From Trebouxia sp. TZW2008 (taxonomy: Eukaryota > Chlorophyta > Trebouxiophyceae > Trebouxiales > Trebouxiaceae): a DNA stretch of 64,000 nucleotides. The notes under the pieces were generated by a model, which was given only the letters and a program-made list of their open reading frames with translations, made no database searches and had not been told where the DNA came from. A program made the position numbers and the translations under genes. Position 1 is the first letter of the stretch, and each line of letters starts with the position of its first letter. The stretch covers positions 217,556 to 281,555 of the forward strand of contig BDIU01000080.1 of the NCBI GenBank assembly GCA_002118135.1, read 5' to 3'. Below are positions 1 to 12,400 of the stretch, piece after piece.

Positions 1-531
1 GCCTCTGTCAGACTCAATCTCCAGCAGCTGCGCTGCATTTTCAGGGGGATTGAGTAGCTGTGACAGAAGGATTGCTCGCTTGGTGGGTCCGACAGAAAGG
101 ACCCTGTTGGCCACTTCTCCAGCCTACATGGTATCAAGCAATCTGAATCAGCACAAACTTGCAAGAAACGAAAGCAAGCGCAGCCAACCTTGGTGCCCAG
201 ATGGTATGTTCTGCCTTGGTCATCGATTGGAAAGTTAGCGTCCTGGAACTGCGTCTTTTCAATGTGAACAATGGGGTCAGGATGCTGGAGGACGGCTCGC
301 ACAGCATGCCTGCAACATCAGTTTGTGTCTTGGCAATCGTGCTTGAGATGTGTGAGCTGTGCGGGGTTGGGGTTCGTACCGCGTCCGCGAGCGTCGAGTT
401 GACCTGACACGCCCTGAAGGAAGGCATGAACTCAGACGGCGTTGGCTGCTGCTGCAAGCGCGCCACTCTGGCTGCAGACCTGGGCAAGCCTTTTGCTGCA
501 TGTTGCCCGTGCGTGAATGCCTTTGAAGCAT
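1..531 (-). CDS. Uridine/purine nucleoside phosphorylase-like protein, 5' part (runs off the left edge)
   Basis: Three exons join in phase: 531-404 (ATG start), 309-189 and 123-1, which stays open to the window edge. The first ~43 residues are rich in Arg, Ser and Gln and lack acidic residues apart from one Glu, which looks like an organellar targeting peptide. The start of the enzyme follows: a segment ending GRTYHLGTK runs across the second junction into AGEVANRVLSVGPTKRA. This resembles the YHLG...VGDP.R start of the PNP_UDP_1 (uridine phosphorylase) fold, where the nucleotide/phosphate-binding region begins. Family members split nucleosides with phosphate into base and ribose-1-phosphate. 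The catalytic remainder lies outside the window, so substrate (uridine or purine nucleoside) cannot be decided. The family call is fairly safe; activity is inferred. Confidence 0.6.
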
Positions 532-1980
532 GTCAACAGTTCAAGGGCACGAGCGTCGAGAAGGACTGCGCAGCGCCATCACAACAACGCGGCCACCAGC
601 CAGCCCGCGGGTCACGATGAGCGTAGTGCTTGCGAGCCTGCTCAGCACCGCACGCCAACGGACTCCTTGTCATCGCGCTTCGCAAATCACATACGCAGTC
701 GCCCGTCATGGTGGTTTCAGAGCGAATGCGTAACACTTTGCAGCAGCATGGTGAAGTGCATGCCCTGGTGCAGTCCTGGTATTCATGTTCTAGGGTGTTG
801 CGAATAAGTTGTATGTCTAGGCTGAATGTGTCAGTGATCATTCGTTATACAACGATGTACAGAGGGCCTGCGCCACGCACATGCTCGAAAATGCATTTTC
901 ATTGTCAATTTGTTACTTTTCGCACTTTCAGATCTAGAGGCATGAGACATGCGCATGCATGCTCATATGAGCACGCGACGTGAACGTACCTGCGTTTGAC
1001 ATACACTTACCTTTTGTTGGAGGCTTCTGAAAGTCTTGCATGCAACGCTGGTACCCTCGCACCAGGGTTGAAAACCCGTTCGACCGGCCCTTTATCCACG
1101 TTGCATGATCTCTGTCGATCATCAAGCCTTGAGTACCTGCACTTCCGTAGTAGCTGCATTTCGCTGAGAACAGTAAGTGACAGTTGCTGGTGACACTTGA
1201 GGGCTTGCCAGGGCCTACTTAAAGGAAGCTTGTCACACTTGGGATGCAGGAGCTATGGGATGGATCGAACAGCCCTAGGCAGGGTTTTTGGCTAGATCAG
1301 CTGGCAATCGATAAGTCAAATGAAGGCCCCGAGGCCTTGCCACAAAGAATCTCCCGCGTGATGTTACCCGCATCCCATGCAGTTTGGATCACGCATCGGC
1401 AGCGCAGCGGCACATGGTCAGCTTGAACAGATGCCTGATTAGACTGGTTTCTCAACAGGAAGCAAGGAAAGGAAAGCGACGACGGGACGATGGAGAGTGC
1501 CCTGCCAGAACACCAGATATGTAGCTCGCTGCGCTTGCCTTGCGTGGCGTTGGTTATTGTAGGCAGGATGCTCAAGCACTTCCCTTCAACAGTCTTTGAT
1601 TGACTTGACGAGACTATGTTTGGCTCCTTCAGGCTCGCTCACGAGCAACCTTTGCGCAAAAGCTGACGCAATAGCATTTGCGTCAGTGTTGCTCGTGAGC
1701 GAAGCGTGCTGTGAGTGAAGACCACGCTGAAGATCTGCTGATAGCCCTTAGGTTTTGTTGCTGGTGTGCTGACCACCCTGCATGCTCAATTGCAGCTGTT
1801 CATTTGCTGTTCTGATGTTTGACTCAACCCTGTTTTGTTGTCAATGCTGGCCATTCCCATGCACAAATGAAGAAAGACAGCAACTGGTTGCAAGCCGTGC
1901 CAAGGCGTTTGTGAAGGCTGAGGTGCGCTTTGCCTGCAAGCATCTTTACTGTCTGATGTGGCCTTTGATGCGCAATGCAC
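532..1980. other. Intergenic stretch without a convincing gene
   Basis: Several short open frames exist on both strands, but none has a protein-like composition with good flanking splice sites. The left end should hold the promoter of the phosphorylase-like gene on the minus strand. The only clear structure is the nested inverted repeat at 1633-1705. A plus-strand gene whose last exons lie at about 2.0-2.4 kb may have its upstream exons here; I could not join them with confidence. Confidence 0.4.
1633..1705. repeat. Nested inverted repeat (hairpin)
   Basis: The outer arms, GCTCGCTCACGAGCAAC at 1633-1649 and its near-complement at 1688-1705, enclose a second pair, CTGACGCAA at 1663-1671 and TTGCGTCAG at 1678-1686. 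The DNA or an RNA from it could form one long stem with an internal bulge. It could be a fold-back transposon remnant or a structured intergenic RNA. No transposase or target-site duplication is visible. Confidence 0.7.
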
Positions 1981-1989
1981 AGGCGCTCC

Positions 1990-2364
1990 TACACTTCCAA
2001 TTGCTTACTGCAGCAGCTCCCAAAAACACTGCACAGATCTGGATCAGCTGCAACTTTGGCCTCCGCAGGTATCATGCACAGCTGCTACATTTCAATGCAA
2101 ATTTGCACAAAGGTCCTTTATCACAGCTGCCCTGAGCAAGCTGCTTGATTGATGTGCCTTGTGACCGCGCATCCTGTTCAGGCAGCAGATGCAAAAGCCT
2201 TGCAGGATTGTATACAGTGTTTGAAGGCCTTCCGAGGCTCAGTCGACCCAATGACAATGTCAAAAGTGGGCATTCCGAAGACAGCAACCTACACCATGAT
2301 CCTGAAACCTTCTGAAGATTCAACCTGGCGTGACAGTTCTGCGTTGGCTCAGGCCAATGATTGA
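1990..2364 (+). CDS. Possible terminal exons of an unknown gene
   Basis: The last exon begins after a good acceptor (cctgttcag) at about 2182 and reads AADAKALQDCIQCLKAFRG... to a TGA at 2362-2364. An upstream exon ending ...LQLWPPQ at 2068 (donor CAG|GTATCA) joins in phase 0. The composition is protein-like, but no family was recognised and no start was found. The gene would be convergent with the kinase regulatory subunit gene that ends at 2623. It could be a chance open frame. Confidence 0.3.
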
Positions 2365-2622
2365 TGTGCCATTTCCTACTGTGCGCAGTATAAGTCATTG
2401 CATGCAGAACTTTTGGCAGCGTTATTGTTGTTGCCTGACTTGCTTGGCTGCAACGTCTTGCTCAATGGTTGGTCATGACATAGTCGCTTTGCCAGTTGCG
2501 AATCGTCATGTAATGAATCATCTGATGGTATTTCTGTTCTGAGACATGAACACTTGTACATTCAACGGAGTGGTCAATCTGCTGTGGCACATGGGTGGCA
2601 GGATCATGCACATGCATACATC

Positions 2623-5600
2623 TCAAACAACCTCGGCAGCAGCTTGCTGGCAGCTGCTGGCTTCTGCATTGAACTTCTGGTAATCAGCAACTTGAACTGA
2701 CAAAAGCATCTCAGCTGGGCCGATCAGCCTTTCAAAAGCGTCCCTGCCCATTGACAGCAGCTTGACTTTATCCTTTGCAATACAGTCTGCTGCCCGCACA
2801 TTCACATGCTCCACAAGTGCCACTTCACCAAAGAAACCACCAGCTTCAATTGTCTTCACATGCTGCCGCTGCCCCTGCAAGCTCAGACCAGCTTTCGAGA
2901 TGTGCTGTGCAGTTCAGATTCAGGATGTTGCTTCCAGATGAACATTTTAGTCAAGCTCACATTTGTATTGCTGGAATGACGTGCACGCTGTCATTGTAGC
3001 AAGCTGTGACACCTGTTATTGAGGGTGCAGTGATGCATTCAAAAATCAGGAGAAAGCATATGTGCATTTGCTGTCAAGCAGCTTTGCACCCCTCAAGGCG
3101 TTATGACAGCAGATCAGCTGCTTTGCTGAAGGCAGTGGACTGATTGACTATTTCCCACAGGTCTGCCATGCTAACACGACAGAAGACAAAGCACAAGCCA
3201 AGTGCCTCACATCGAAATGTTTGAAGCACTCCACTGTGCCACTTTGAATCAAGTAGAATTTTGATGAGAATGTCAGCTCCTCATTCTCCTTGAGAACATA
3301 TTCACCAGCCTACGGGCAAAACACTGCGCTTGTCAGAAAACAGGTTGCGAGTTTGCAAATTGGGCTGATTTGATGATGGTGGACACTGAAAAAGTTTGTC
3401 GATCTGCTGGCAACCAACACTTCAGAATTAGCAGAGGCAATTGCTATGATACAGGACATGACATACTTGCACTGCAGCTCATCAAGACACAGTTAGCCCT
3501 ACAGAGATTTTTCACCCAGAGCGCTGAATAAACATGAAAATCAGGAACGACATCAGAAACCACCTGAAAAGGTTTAGGCAGAGGCAGTCAGCACTGAATC
3601 CTCTGGTCAGGCCTGAGGGCAGCAAAGAGCTGAGGTGTTGGTCAAATGCAGATTGTGTAAAGAACATGAAACGGGCACCAGAGGAGACATGAGGACAGAC
3701 ATCAGAAAGCACCTGAAAGGTTTCCAGGCAGAGGCAGTCAGCAATGACAGCCCTCTGGTCAGGGCTGAGGGCAGCAAAGAGGGGCATATTGGTCAGGCTC
3801 AGCTCATAGCGCCGCCGCTTCTCTACAGTAGACGCTACGATGATGGACCTGAAAGTGACGCGGTCCATGCACCACACCACACCATCACTCTCAGCCTAAA
3901 CAGCACGAGATTCAGGTACAGGCCCATGATCTCATTGGCGAGGTGACCCTTCTGCTTGAAGATTTGCCCATGACTGTACAGACTGCTCATAGCGCCGCCG
4001 CTTCTCCACAGTAGACGCCACAATGATGGTCCTGAAAGTGACGCGGTCCATGCACCACACCACACCATCACTCTCAGCCTACATGGGATGTCATTCAGAT
4101 ACAGGCCCGTAATCTCATGGGTGAGGTGACACTACTGCAATTTTGACATGCCAATGCTTGCACAGACTGCTCATAGCGCTGCTTCTCCAAACAATGGATG
4201 CCACATGGATGACTTGAAGGTGACGCAATTCATGCACCATACCATACCACCGCTCTCTGCCTGCACAGCAGCTGAGTCAGGCATATGTCTATTCTGTCAC
4301 AGGGTGCTTTGGCACTAGTGCTTTTTTCTCATGCCTATGCTTGCACAGACTGCTTATAGCGCTGCCGCTTTTCCAAACAATGGATGTCACACAGATGCAT
4401 TTGAAGGTGACGCAATACATGTACCAGATATGCCGTCGCTCTCTGCCTGCACACCATCTACTTCACTGTGCCACAACAGCTGCTTTCAAGCGCCCATGAC
4501 AGCTCATAAAATCGCAACTGCATTCCAGGCCGGAAAAGAACAATGCTCATGTTCAATGCGACTCAACAGGCACCTGTGACGGCAGACAAAGGCATCTCAC
4601 AAGCATCTGCATGACTGTGATCCCAGATCTGCAGCTTGCACGTGCGCACAGACTGTCTAGAACAGCATGCCTTGGCAATGCAATGGAAGCAGAGGCATAC
4701 CGTGACAGTTGCAGCCCTAGGGCAGTTGTACATGAGGGCCAGCTCGCCAAAAGCCCCAACATTCCAGTATGTGCACAGCAGCTTTGTGGTGTCCCCACTG
4801 CCCTTGGTGGCTTTGAATTGCCCTCTCTCAATCACATAGAAGTTGTCTCCCTCCTCTCCTTCCCTACACAATGATCTGCCTGTGAGAAGCTTGATGTGGA
4901 AACTTGTTGTCGGAAGCTGTCGGCATCAGGCATCGAGCTGGCTCAGGTGCAGCGACTTTGAACCGATTGCTCCGTGTAGTCTGCTGCTTGATGTTTGCAA
5001 CAGAATGACATGTTGCCTGCACAGCTGCAAACTCTGTGGAACACTGATGACTTCATGACACATTATGATCTGTGAGGCTCATTGCATGTAGTTTGAGCAT
5101 GAGCAGCAGACATTTGCGTCAGCTGCACAGCACAGCATTACTTGCATTGCTGAACAACAGGGCAGGCAATGCTCATGTGAAGCGCTGCAGATCACCTGAT
5201 CAGAACCTCTCCAGGAACAACAGTCCGCTTGAACATGACATCGACGACATCGCTTTTCTGTTCCTCTTCAAGGTCTGCAAAGCACATCTTGAGAAGTCAC
5301 ACTACTGTTCACAACACCACCAGGCACAACTGTATGATATACAATGGACACCAACAGCCAAAGCTGTTGATGTAACGCTTGATAGCAAGCCTGCTCCTTT
5401 GTTACAGCTGAGCATGTCACCTGAAAACAGGAAGCAATGCTGCATTGCAGCTCTGATTCCAACTTCAGCATCTGCACTCTTGTGGACTTTGTTCAGTGTG
5501 ATCGGAGTTTCAAGGAAAACAGAGGCAACTTCGGCGCTGACCTGAACACAGATTGTACTGTTCAGGTTAGCTGAAGTGGTCTTGAGTCAAGATTCCAAGC

Positions 5601-5863
5601 GGCAATGAAATCAGAGCAAACATGTGGCAGAACGTGTGCTGGGTCGATGCGTGCTTGCAACTGGCAGCGAAAAGGTCGCAAGCCGCAGCGCGTGTTGTAC
5701 AAGTATCACGATCATCAGCATGTACCGCCTGCCTTCTCTTCGCACGGTAGCCCGCAGGTATGCAATCCGCGGCAGAGTCGTCAATTTGCAGCTGGTCTAT
5801 GTCTGCTGATTCCCCTAGCAGCTCAGGATCCACTGTTTGTCCCTTGGTGCAAGTGGCACCCAT
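2623..5863 (-). CDS. cAMP-dependent protein kinase regulatory-subunit-like protein (two cyclic-nucleotide-binding domains, no kinase)
   Basis: Seven exons keep frame throughout: 5863-5726, 5541-5421, 5274-5196, 4863-4701, 3895-3713, 3309-3211 and 2874-2623, giving 344 aa. The N-terminus MGATCTKG has a Gly2/Cys5 pattern suited to myristoylation and acylation. Exons 1 and 2 join to make RRQAVSAEV, an inhibitor/pseudosubstrate-like segment as in PKA-R and PKG (Ala at the phospho-site). CNB-A carries GDNFYVIERG and a phosphate-binding cassette FGELAL...PRAATV. CNB-B carries GEYVLKENEE and FFGEVAL...VRAAD; the cassette Arg is present in both. The protein stops after CNB-B, so it is a free regulatory subunit rather than a PKG. 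Exon 5 is the last of four tandem copies. The expected role is cyclic-nucleotide-gated inhibition of a kinase at a membrane; the ligand (cAMP or cGMP) is not decided. Confidence 0.8.
3551..4450 (-). repeat. Tandem exon duplication in the PKA-R-like gene (period ~183-185 bp)
   Basis: The live exon 5 (3895-3713) is followed upstream on the minus strand by copies starting near 4078, 4263 and 4448, each about 183-185 bp apart and increasingly diverged. The nearest copy still reads VVWCMDRVTFR...KRRRYE before leaving the family pattern and reaching a stop; the two older copies have lost the frame. On the other side, the 3' end of the exon is partly repeated at about 3551-3631 (original at 3696-3776). 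The period equals the exon length (183 nt), which suggests slippage of a whole exon unit. Confidence 0.85.
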
Positions 5864-6439
5864 GAAGCAGTTTGGACGATTCGCAGGTCAACCGACGGTT
5901 CCACGGCAATGCGCCTGCAGGTGATGTGTTATGGACAACGCTGGTTGCCAAGCTCAAGGCATTCAAACACAGCAATGCTGTTGTCAGCGTTGCTGGACGG
6001 TGCAAGCTCAGTTTGCACGAGCAATGATTGGCCATATGCATTCCCGGACTCCATTACCCTCAGCTGAACTGTATTTCACCACATCAATGATGACATGACT
6101 TGGACAAGTCTAGCCATGCCTTTCCATTTATGATGTTTGAGCAAGAGATCTAGGAGACGTTCACAGGAGGCAATAGTTACCTTGTGACACTTTTAACATC
6201 ACACCAACAAATAGGACATCATGGCTTCGTATCACAACTGCATCATAAGGACGGGCAAAAGACCTCGATTGTTGGCCAAGCTCTCGACGTGAGCACAGAA
6301 GCATTCATTTCATACACCTGAGAACTGTAACACACAGCTCATGCACTATGCTCAAAGCTGTGTCGCATAACAACTATAAACGGGTAAATGTTGCAAACTG
6401 CATGCCATTGACAAAGAAGGCTTTGCCAAATGGAGAGCT
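5864..6439. other. Intergenic region between two minus-strand genes
   Basis: This 576-bp gap should hold the 3' UTR of the giant coiled-coil gene and the promoter of the PKA-R-like gene. I see no open frame with coding character and no recognisable regulatory motif. Confidence 0.4.
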
Positions 6440-9400
6440 TCATTCTGCCGCCTGTCGCTGCTTTGCCAACCTGTGGGCCTCTCGTATCCGCAAAACGGTC
6501 AGGCTGTTGTTAGCTGCTGCCAAAGTGTCACCACTTTCTTGCTTCAAGTTGCTGCTCAAGTTCTGCTCTTGGCAATCTTGCAGCGCCGCAGACTGCAAGA
6601 TAACCATGGGTTGATTGCATAGACCAGATGCACTGTCACAGAGTCATTCCTTTAAGGCCAAGCTGCACCTCATGCACAAGCAACCAACAGGTTGCTACAA
6701 TCTGCAACACGTCAATGCACACCACTTCACATGTCAGCCGTCAAGCAGCTACAGCTTGCTATACAGTATTGATGCTGCAATAAGAAAGGTATGCTGCTGC
6801 TGTTGTGGCTACATGACATAGGAGGGGGTGAGGCAATAGGACTACACAGCCAGTCATGCTACAGCCTCATGATCAGCAGACAGCGGGGATCAGATTCGTG
6901 AGTCACTTCAAACTGATGATCTGCACAGATCAGCAGAGCTCACCTCTGAGAGGAAGGCAGCAGGATCTAGACTAGCTGCTAGGACAGGTGTTCCAGCAGC
7001 CACCTTCAGAATGGCTCTGGTCAACACCTGCGGCTGTGGTATGACTTGCAGAACCAGCCTGCAGGAACCAAGTGGATTCAAGCCGCCAACAGTCTGATAG
7101 AACCACTGCAATGTGATAACAGGCTGTGATCTTGCCAAGCGCTCTGCGCAAGTGTTTGTTGCTTATCCACCTGACACATCTTGGTGATGTGTTTGTGGAG
7201 TAATCTAGACAGATAAAGGTGTGGTCCAGGCTAGACAGGTGCAAAGACAGATATGCACCAAGCATGCCTCAATGCAAAACTACTATAGCTGGTGCTTCCA
7301 TTGACATCTCGTAACGCCAAAATCATTGCCTTGACCCTACAACATAAATGACGAGACTGGCCAGTTACAATGCACAAAAAGCTCACCTGTCTGTACACAG
7401 GGAGAGGTAGGGCAGGGCTCTTAGAAGGGCAGGCTGGACGCGCATGGGCCACAGTATTCCCAGCTGCTCCCCTACTTCTTCAGCCAGGGCTGCACCTGAC
7501 AGCTCTGCTAAAGAAGCTGCAAGGGCCACTGATTGCACACTGGGCAGAGGCACTGCTGACTGCCCTTCAGGCCCTGACTGCTGCCCTGTTTCACCTGCAA
7601 AACAGCTTGTTCTGCTGATTTGTATGGCTCAAAGACGATGTCATATCTTGCCAAGGTTACAGAAGGACACAGCAAGCATTTGCAACATGGCTCTGGCCAC
7701 TGCAACTATGTTTAAGCAGACCACCCTTGGCTTAAGTTGGGTCAACATACATTGCTCAGTGCTGTTCACTGGCCACTGTTCTGACAGAGACCGCACTGGC
7801 ATCCAGATCTCACAGCAACAGTGAAAAGGTCACATCAGAATTGATTGCGTTTTTCAATCTGTGCAAGATTAGAATTGCTGCTTGCAGAGCCATAAGAGCA
7901 CAAGTAACAATGTAGCAACGCTGTAGCTGTCTCATGTATGTCTGCATGAACATGGGTACCTATGTGGTTCAATCACAGGAAAGCTTAAGTCCACAGCAAT
8001 AGTCACGCTGCAAAAGCACCACATGAGTAATCAACCTTGCCATGCTACTTACATGCATGGTGGAGAATATGACATGGCTGACATGCATACCTGTCATGAG
8101 ACCTGTACTCAGAGCGCCCACAAACATGGCTTGCAGCTCTTGGGGTTGCAGCAGCTCGATCATTCTGCTGGTCACCACAACTGCCGTCTGATGTACAGCT
8201 GCAGCAGACTCACTGTCACCTGCACACCACTCAAAAAGATATGTAACACACAATCAACACATCCTCAAGGCCCTGGCCACACAGACACAAGGACAGGCAA
8301 GAGTCTCCCAAGTGGGCAAAGTTGTGCAGGGTTGAAGTGTGTCTCATGTCACGTTGACTCTTGTGCACCCAGCAGACCCTTCAAACATACACAAAACACA
8401 TTAAAACCATGATAGGGATGAGTTTGTTGACATGCTTCTAATTTTGCAGAATGGTCTGTGGTGCAAGATGTCTGTCAGGCTCAGTTTCACCTGAAGTGCC
8501 ATGCTGCAGTGCCTCAGACAGCCCATCAGCTGTGTGGGGATGCCTGGCCTTGTTCATAGAAGCAGGGAGACCAGGAAGGCGACTGCTAACGGGCAACTCC
8601 ACATAGTGAAGCGCAGCTTGGTGGCTTTGATGCAAGAGGAGCTGAGGGTGCCGCTGCAAACCCAGTGCATCAGCAGCATCTGATAGCAGCTTGTACAGAT
8701 GTGGTGCCTGCATTCAGGCAGCCATGTGCTCGAGCTGTTTTGATGATACCAGTTTGGGGCTGTGCAAACCATGCGATAAGATTCTGGCAGCGCTGCTGAA
8801 TGGGATCAGCTGATTGGATCAGGACTACCAGTCGATGACAGTATGACAAAGGACCAGCACATTAGTTCGCTGTGCAGTTGGAAAAGCCAAGACGGTGCCT
8901 GCATGTAAAAGCAGTCACTGCTGTCACATCCTTGCAAAACACATGCGACATTGTCAAACTGCTGTTCCTGACTTGCTCACAGTACAGTCAGCACACTCAT
9001 CACGTGTCAGCTGCTCTTTGTTCATCTTACCAATCTCACAAGGCACTTGTCAATGTTCAACAAAGGCATGCTTGCAAATGGCATGGTAGGGCAGGCATGT
9101 GTACCTGGTCAGGCCCTAAACACAACCCTAGATCTGCTTGAGCAATCATGCGTTGATAGGCAGCCCCTTGCGTGCACTGCATTACAAACTGCATCCCTGG
9201 GATCACAGCCAACCCACTGAGCACCTCTGACACCGCTGCGTTGCTTTGAGCAACAGCAAGCAATGCTGCTCTGGCGTCTGCGCTCAACCTGATCAATGTG
9301 GTGGTGGCCCTGGGCGTAAGTGATCTGGAACTCAGCTGCTGCAGCCATGCCGTGGCCCATTCTGTGGTAGCGGGACGTTCTGACTGTGGCTGAGAGCTGT

Positions 9401-12400
9401 TGTACAGTACCTGCACAAGCAGACATCGCTGACAAGAAAAAAGCCTTTCTTTGATCAGGAATACATGCCTGATGCCATCCCAGGACTGGACAGGAATGCA
9501 TCAGCTCCAATCCATAGAATCACAACAACCAAAGCTGCGGTGACCCCGCACCTGAGCAGATGTTGCACCACCAGGCTTTGCACCGCCCTTCAGCAATCCA
9601 CAGGCTGCGCCGCACACAAGCAGAGTTTCTGAAAATCTCTGCCCATGGTGTGCCCTGTGGACCCCATCCCACAAGATGCCTGACATGCATTGGTATCTCA
9701 CCTGAGCAGATGTTGCATCACCAGGCTTCGCAGCACCCTTGAGCAAGCCACAGGTTGTACCAAAGGCAGCCACTCTTTCGTCCTGCTGTGCATGCATCTT
9801 GACAGCAGCCTCAAGTTGCTTCCAAGCACCAACCCAAGACCCCCCTGGACCCGCCCCAAATCTTGTCTGTAGGTAATGCTGCACATAGTCCTGCATTGCC
9901 CTGCATGGTACCTGTAACGGAAAAGGGCGACAGTTGGAATGGTCAAGCTGGAAGGTTTGCAGAAGTTTAAAAGCTGCGCTGTGTCATTCATAAAAGAATC
10001 AAGGGATAACTCCAGATGGTCACCGTTACTGCTGTTCCTCCGACAGCAATCAATGGCACTTATGCTTCCTGACAACATCTGGTCAAATGGAATCATGTGC
10101 AGCTGGTGGTACGCATTTGGCAGCGCACTGGCGAAGCAGGTTCAACAGTTAACAGACCAGAATACAAGACAAAAGCTGGAAAGTCAGTATGAAATTTTGT
10201 ACCTGCTGCCGCAAAGCTGCTAGGTCTGCTACACTCTTGCTGTCGTAGATGTCTCCTATGAGCTGCAAGGTTGCATGCAAAGGCAGGAACTGCCGAGGCG
10301 TGGTGAGGTGGGATAGAACTGGGAGCATGGTCTGAAGCGCTGTCTGCTGAGAGTGGTATGACCTGCTGGACTGAGGAACTGTGTCTCTGCTGGTTGCAAG
10401 AGGTGAAAGCATGCCAGGTGGGATCCTATAGGACAGTGCGTTGCCAGTGTTAGGGCTCAACTGGCTTTCACTTACTGCCTTGGGTGCAACAGGAGATGGT
10501 GCTTGTGTATTGGACAGCGCTCTTTGACTGGCAGGAGCTGTTTGCTGCAAGACCGTGCGAGCTGTCTGAGAGTGACCACGGCTGTCTAAAGGCACCAGAC
10601 CAGTGACCTGTTGCTTCAAAGCCCGCAGCACTGATGCATTCAGCGGCGGAACCTTCCTTGTGTGGGGATCCCGCTGGACCTTGTGACCGCCATGCTGTGC
10701 ATGCTGTGTTCTGAATGATGCTGCTTGAACAGGCACTGGTGCGACACCATGCACAGCTGAGATCTGTGTCTGCAACGGTGACGGCGGCCTGGTGTATGCT
10801 CTGTTGCGATGTACACGGCCATGCATCCCATGATGCTCCTGTTGTCTATGTGCTGCTGAGGCATCTATATCTTGCATAGCATACTCTGCTGCATCATGGC
10901 TGCTGTCAGAAGAATCTGGCCTGACTAACACGCTTGGTTCTGGCATCAGCTGCTCATCTGCTGTCGGCCGCAGCATTGCTGGGATGTCCAAAGCAGGCGC
11001 TTCAGCTGCAGTAACTTGAGGAGTCTGCAGCCGTGAGGTGCCAGCAGTTGATGGCTCCTCTGTCAAGGCTGAAGCAGGTCTGATGTCAGTATCCTCAGCA
11101 CCATAGGCTGCATCCTGGCCTTCTGTGGTAGGCATAACCACCCTTGCAGGCATTGCAGCTGTACCACCATCAGAGATTGGCACAGGCACAGAGGCTGGCG
11201 AGGCTGCATGTGTGTCAGGCTGACTGCGGTTGATGGCTGCATGACCTTGCTTCTTGACACTGACTGCTGCATCATGCTGACCCCTGCTGTGGTTGCCAAT
11301 GCTGAGATCAGCAGCAGGGACTGATTCACTTGTCCTGCCAAGACCTCTGGTGGGAGAGACCGAGTGAGGGCTGATACCGCTTCTAAGGGTCCCTGTTGGT
11401 ACTTTGCCGGCAGCAGGCGCTGCCTGTGTCGACCTGGTGGAGATACCCAGAGGCGGAGGACTGGCAGGTCGGCTAGCAGGTCGACTGATCGGCCGTGAAG
11501 GCGGAGCAGACTTTGTGACTGCGGCTGGGCTAGCAGCCTGGGGCAATGACGCCTTCTCAGCGGCGGGCTCTGCCACAGGCGTCTCTCGCGGCGTGGTCAG
11601 GGCAGAAGATGCAGCCAGGCTGCCTTCACTACGGCCGCTTCGCGCCGAGTCAGGCTCAGGCGACGAGTCAGACAAGCTGCTCTCTGCTGCATGGCCTCGT
11701 CGCTTCAGCAGTGACGTCGGTATCTGAATCTCCCTGATCATACTTGATCCATGCTGACGTTTGGGTGCTAGGGTGGGTTTTGCAGCTGGCAAAGCTGCTG
11801 TCACCCGGTCTGGCGGAGAGGTCTCAGAGAGCTTCTCACCACCAGCAGTTGCTACATGAATCACAGGCTGTGGCTTAGGCTGTGCTACTGGCTTGGGCTC
11901 AGGCTTGGGGACTGGCTTTGGCACAGCTTCTGGCTTTGGCGTGGGCTCCCGCTTGACAACCGGCTGTGGCTGCTTTGGTGGCGGCCGCTGGGCAGGTGCC
12001 TGCCTTACTACAGGGCCCTGTCTGACTATGTTCCTAGCGCTTGGCACTGGCCGGCTAGGTGTCTCAGGGGTGCCTGGTTTTGACATAGGATCTGTCTGCA
12101 CTGCCTTGTCCTCTAGATCAAGCGTCAGTCTCCTACTATCGTCAGCACCTGCATCAAGCAATATTAAGCATGCCAAGACATAGCATCAGTGTGTGCCTGC
12201 GTGTTCAGCCTTGGCAGTTCATGACCCTCAACTGAGTTTTAATCCCAGAATGGGTGTGTTTATGCAATGCCAAGACTCACGGCATAAGCTGCTTAACAAT
12301 GACAAATGGCAGCCAATGATAACGCCAGCCATACTGTCCTGCATCAAAACAATGCTCCGCAGTGAAATGGCTAATGGTCAGCCATTACTCAGTCACCCAT

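Noticed and set aside
2623..5863. Calling the cyclic-nucleotide-binding gene a PKG (cGMP-dependent kinase)
   Set aside because: The frame ends in a stop 83 codons into the last exon, directly after CNB-B, and no kinase motifs follow before the next gene.
11404..12183. Plus-strand open frames opposite the Pro/Ser-rich exon
   Set aside because: They are shadows of the 1,946-nt minus-strand exon, whose frame is continuous in phase with its neighbours on both sides.
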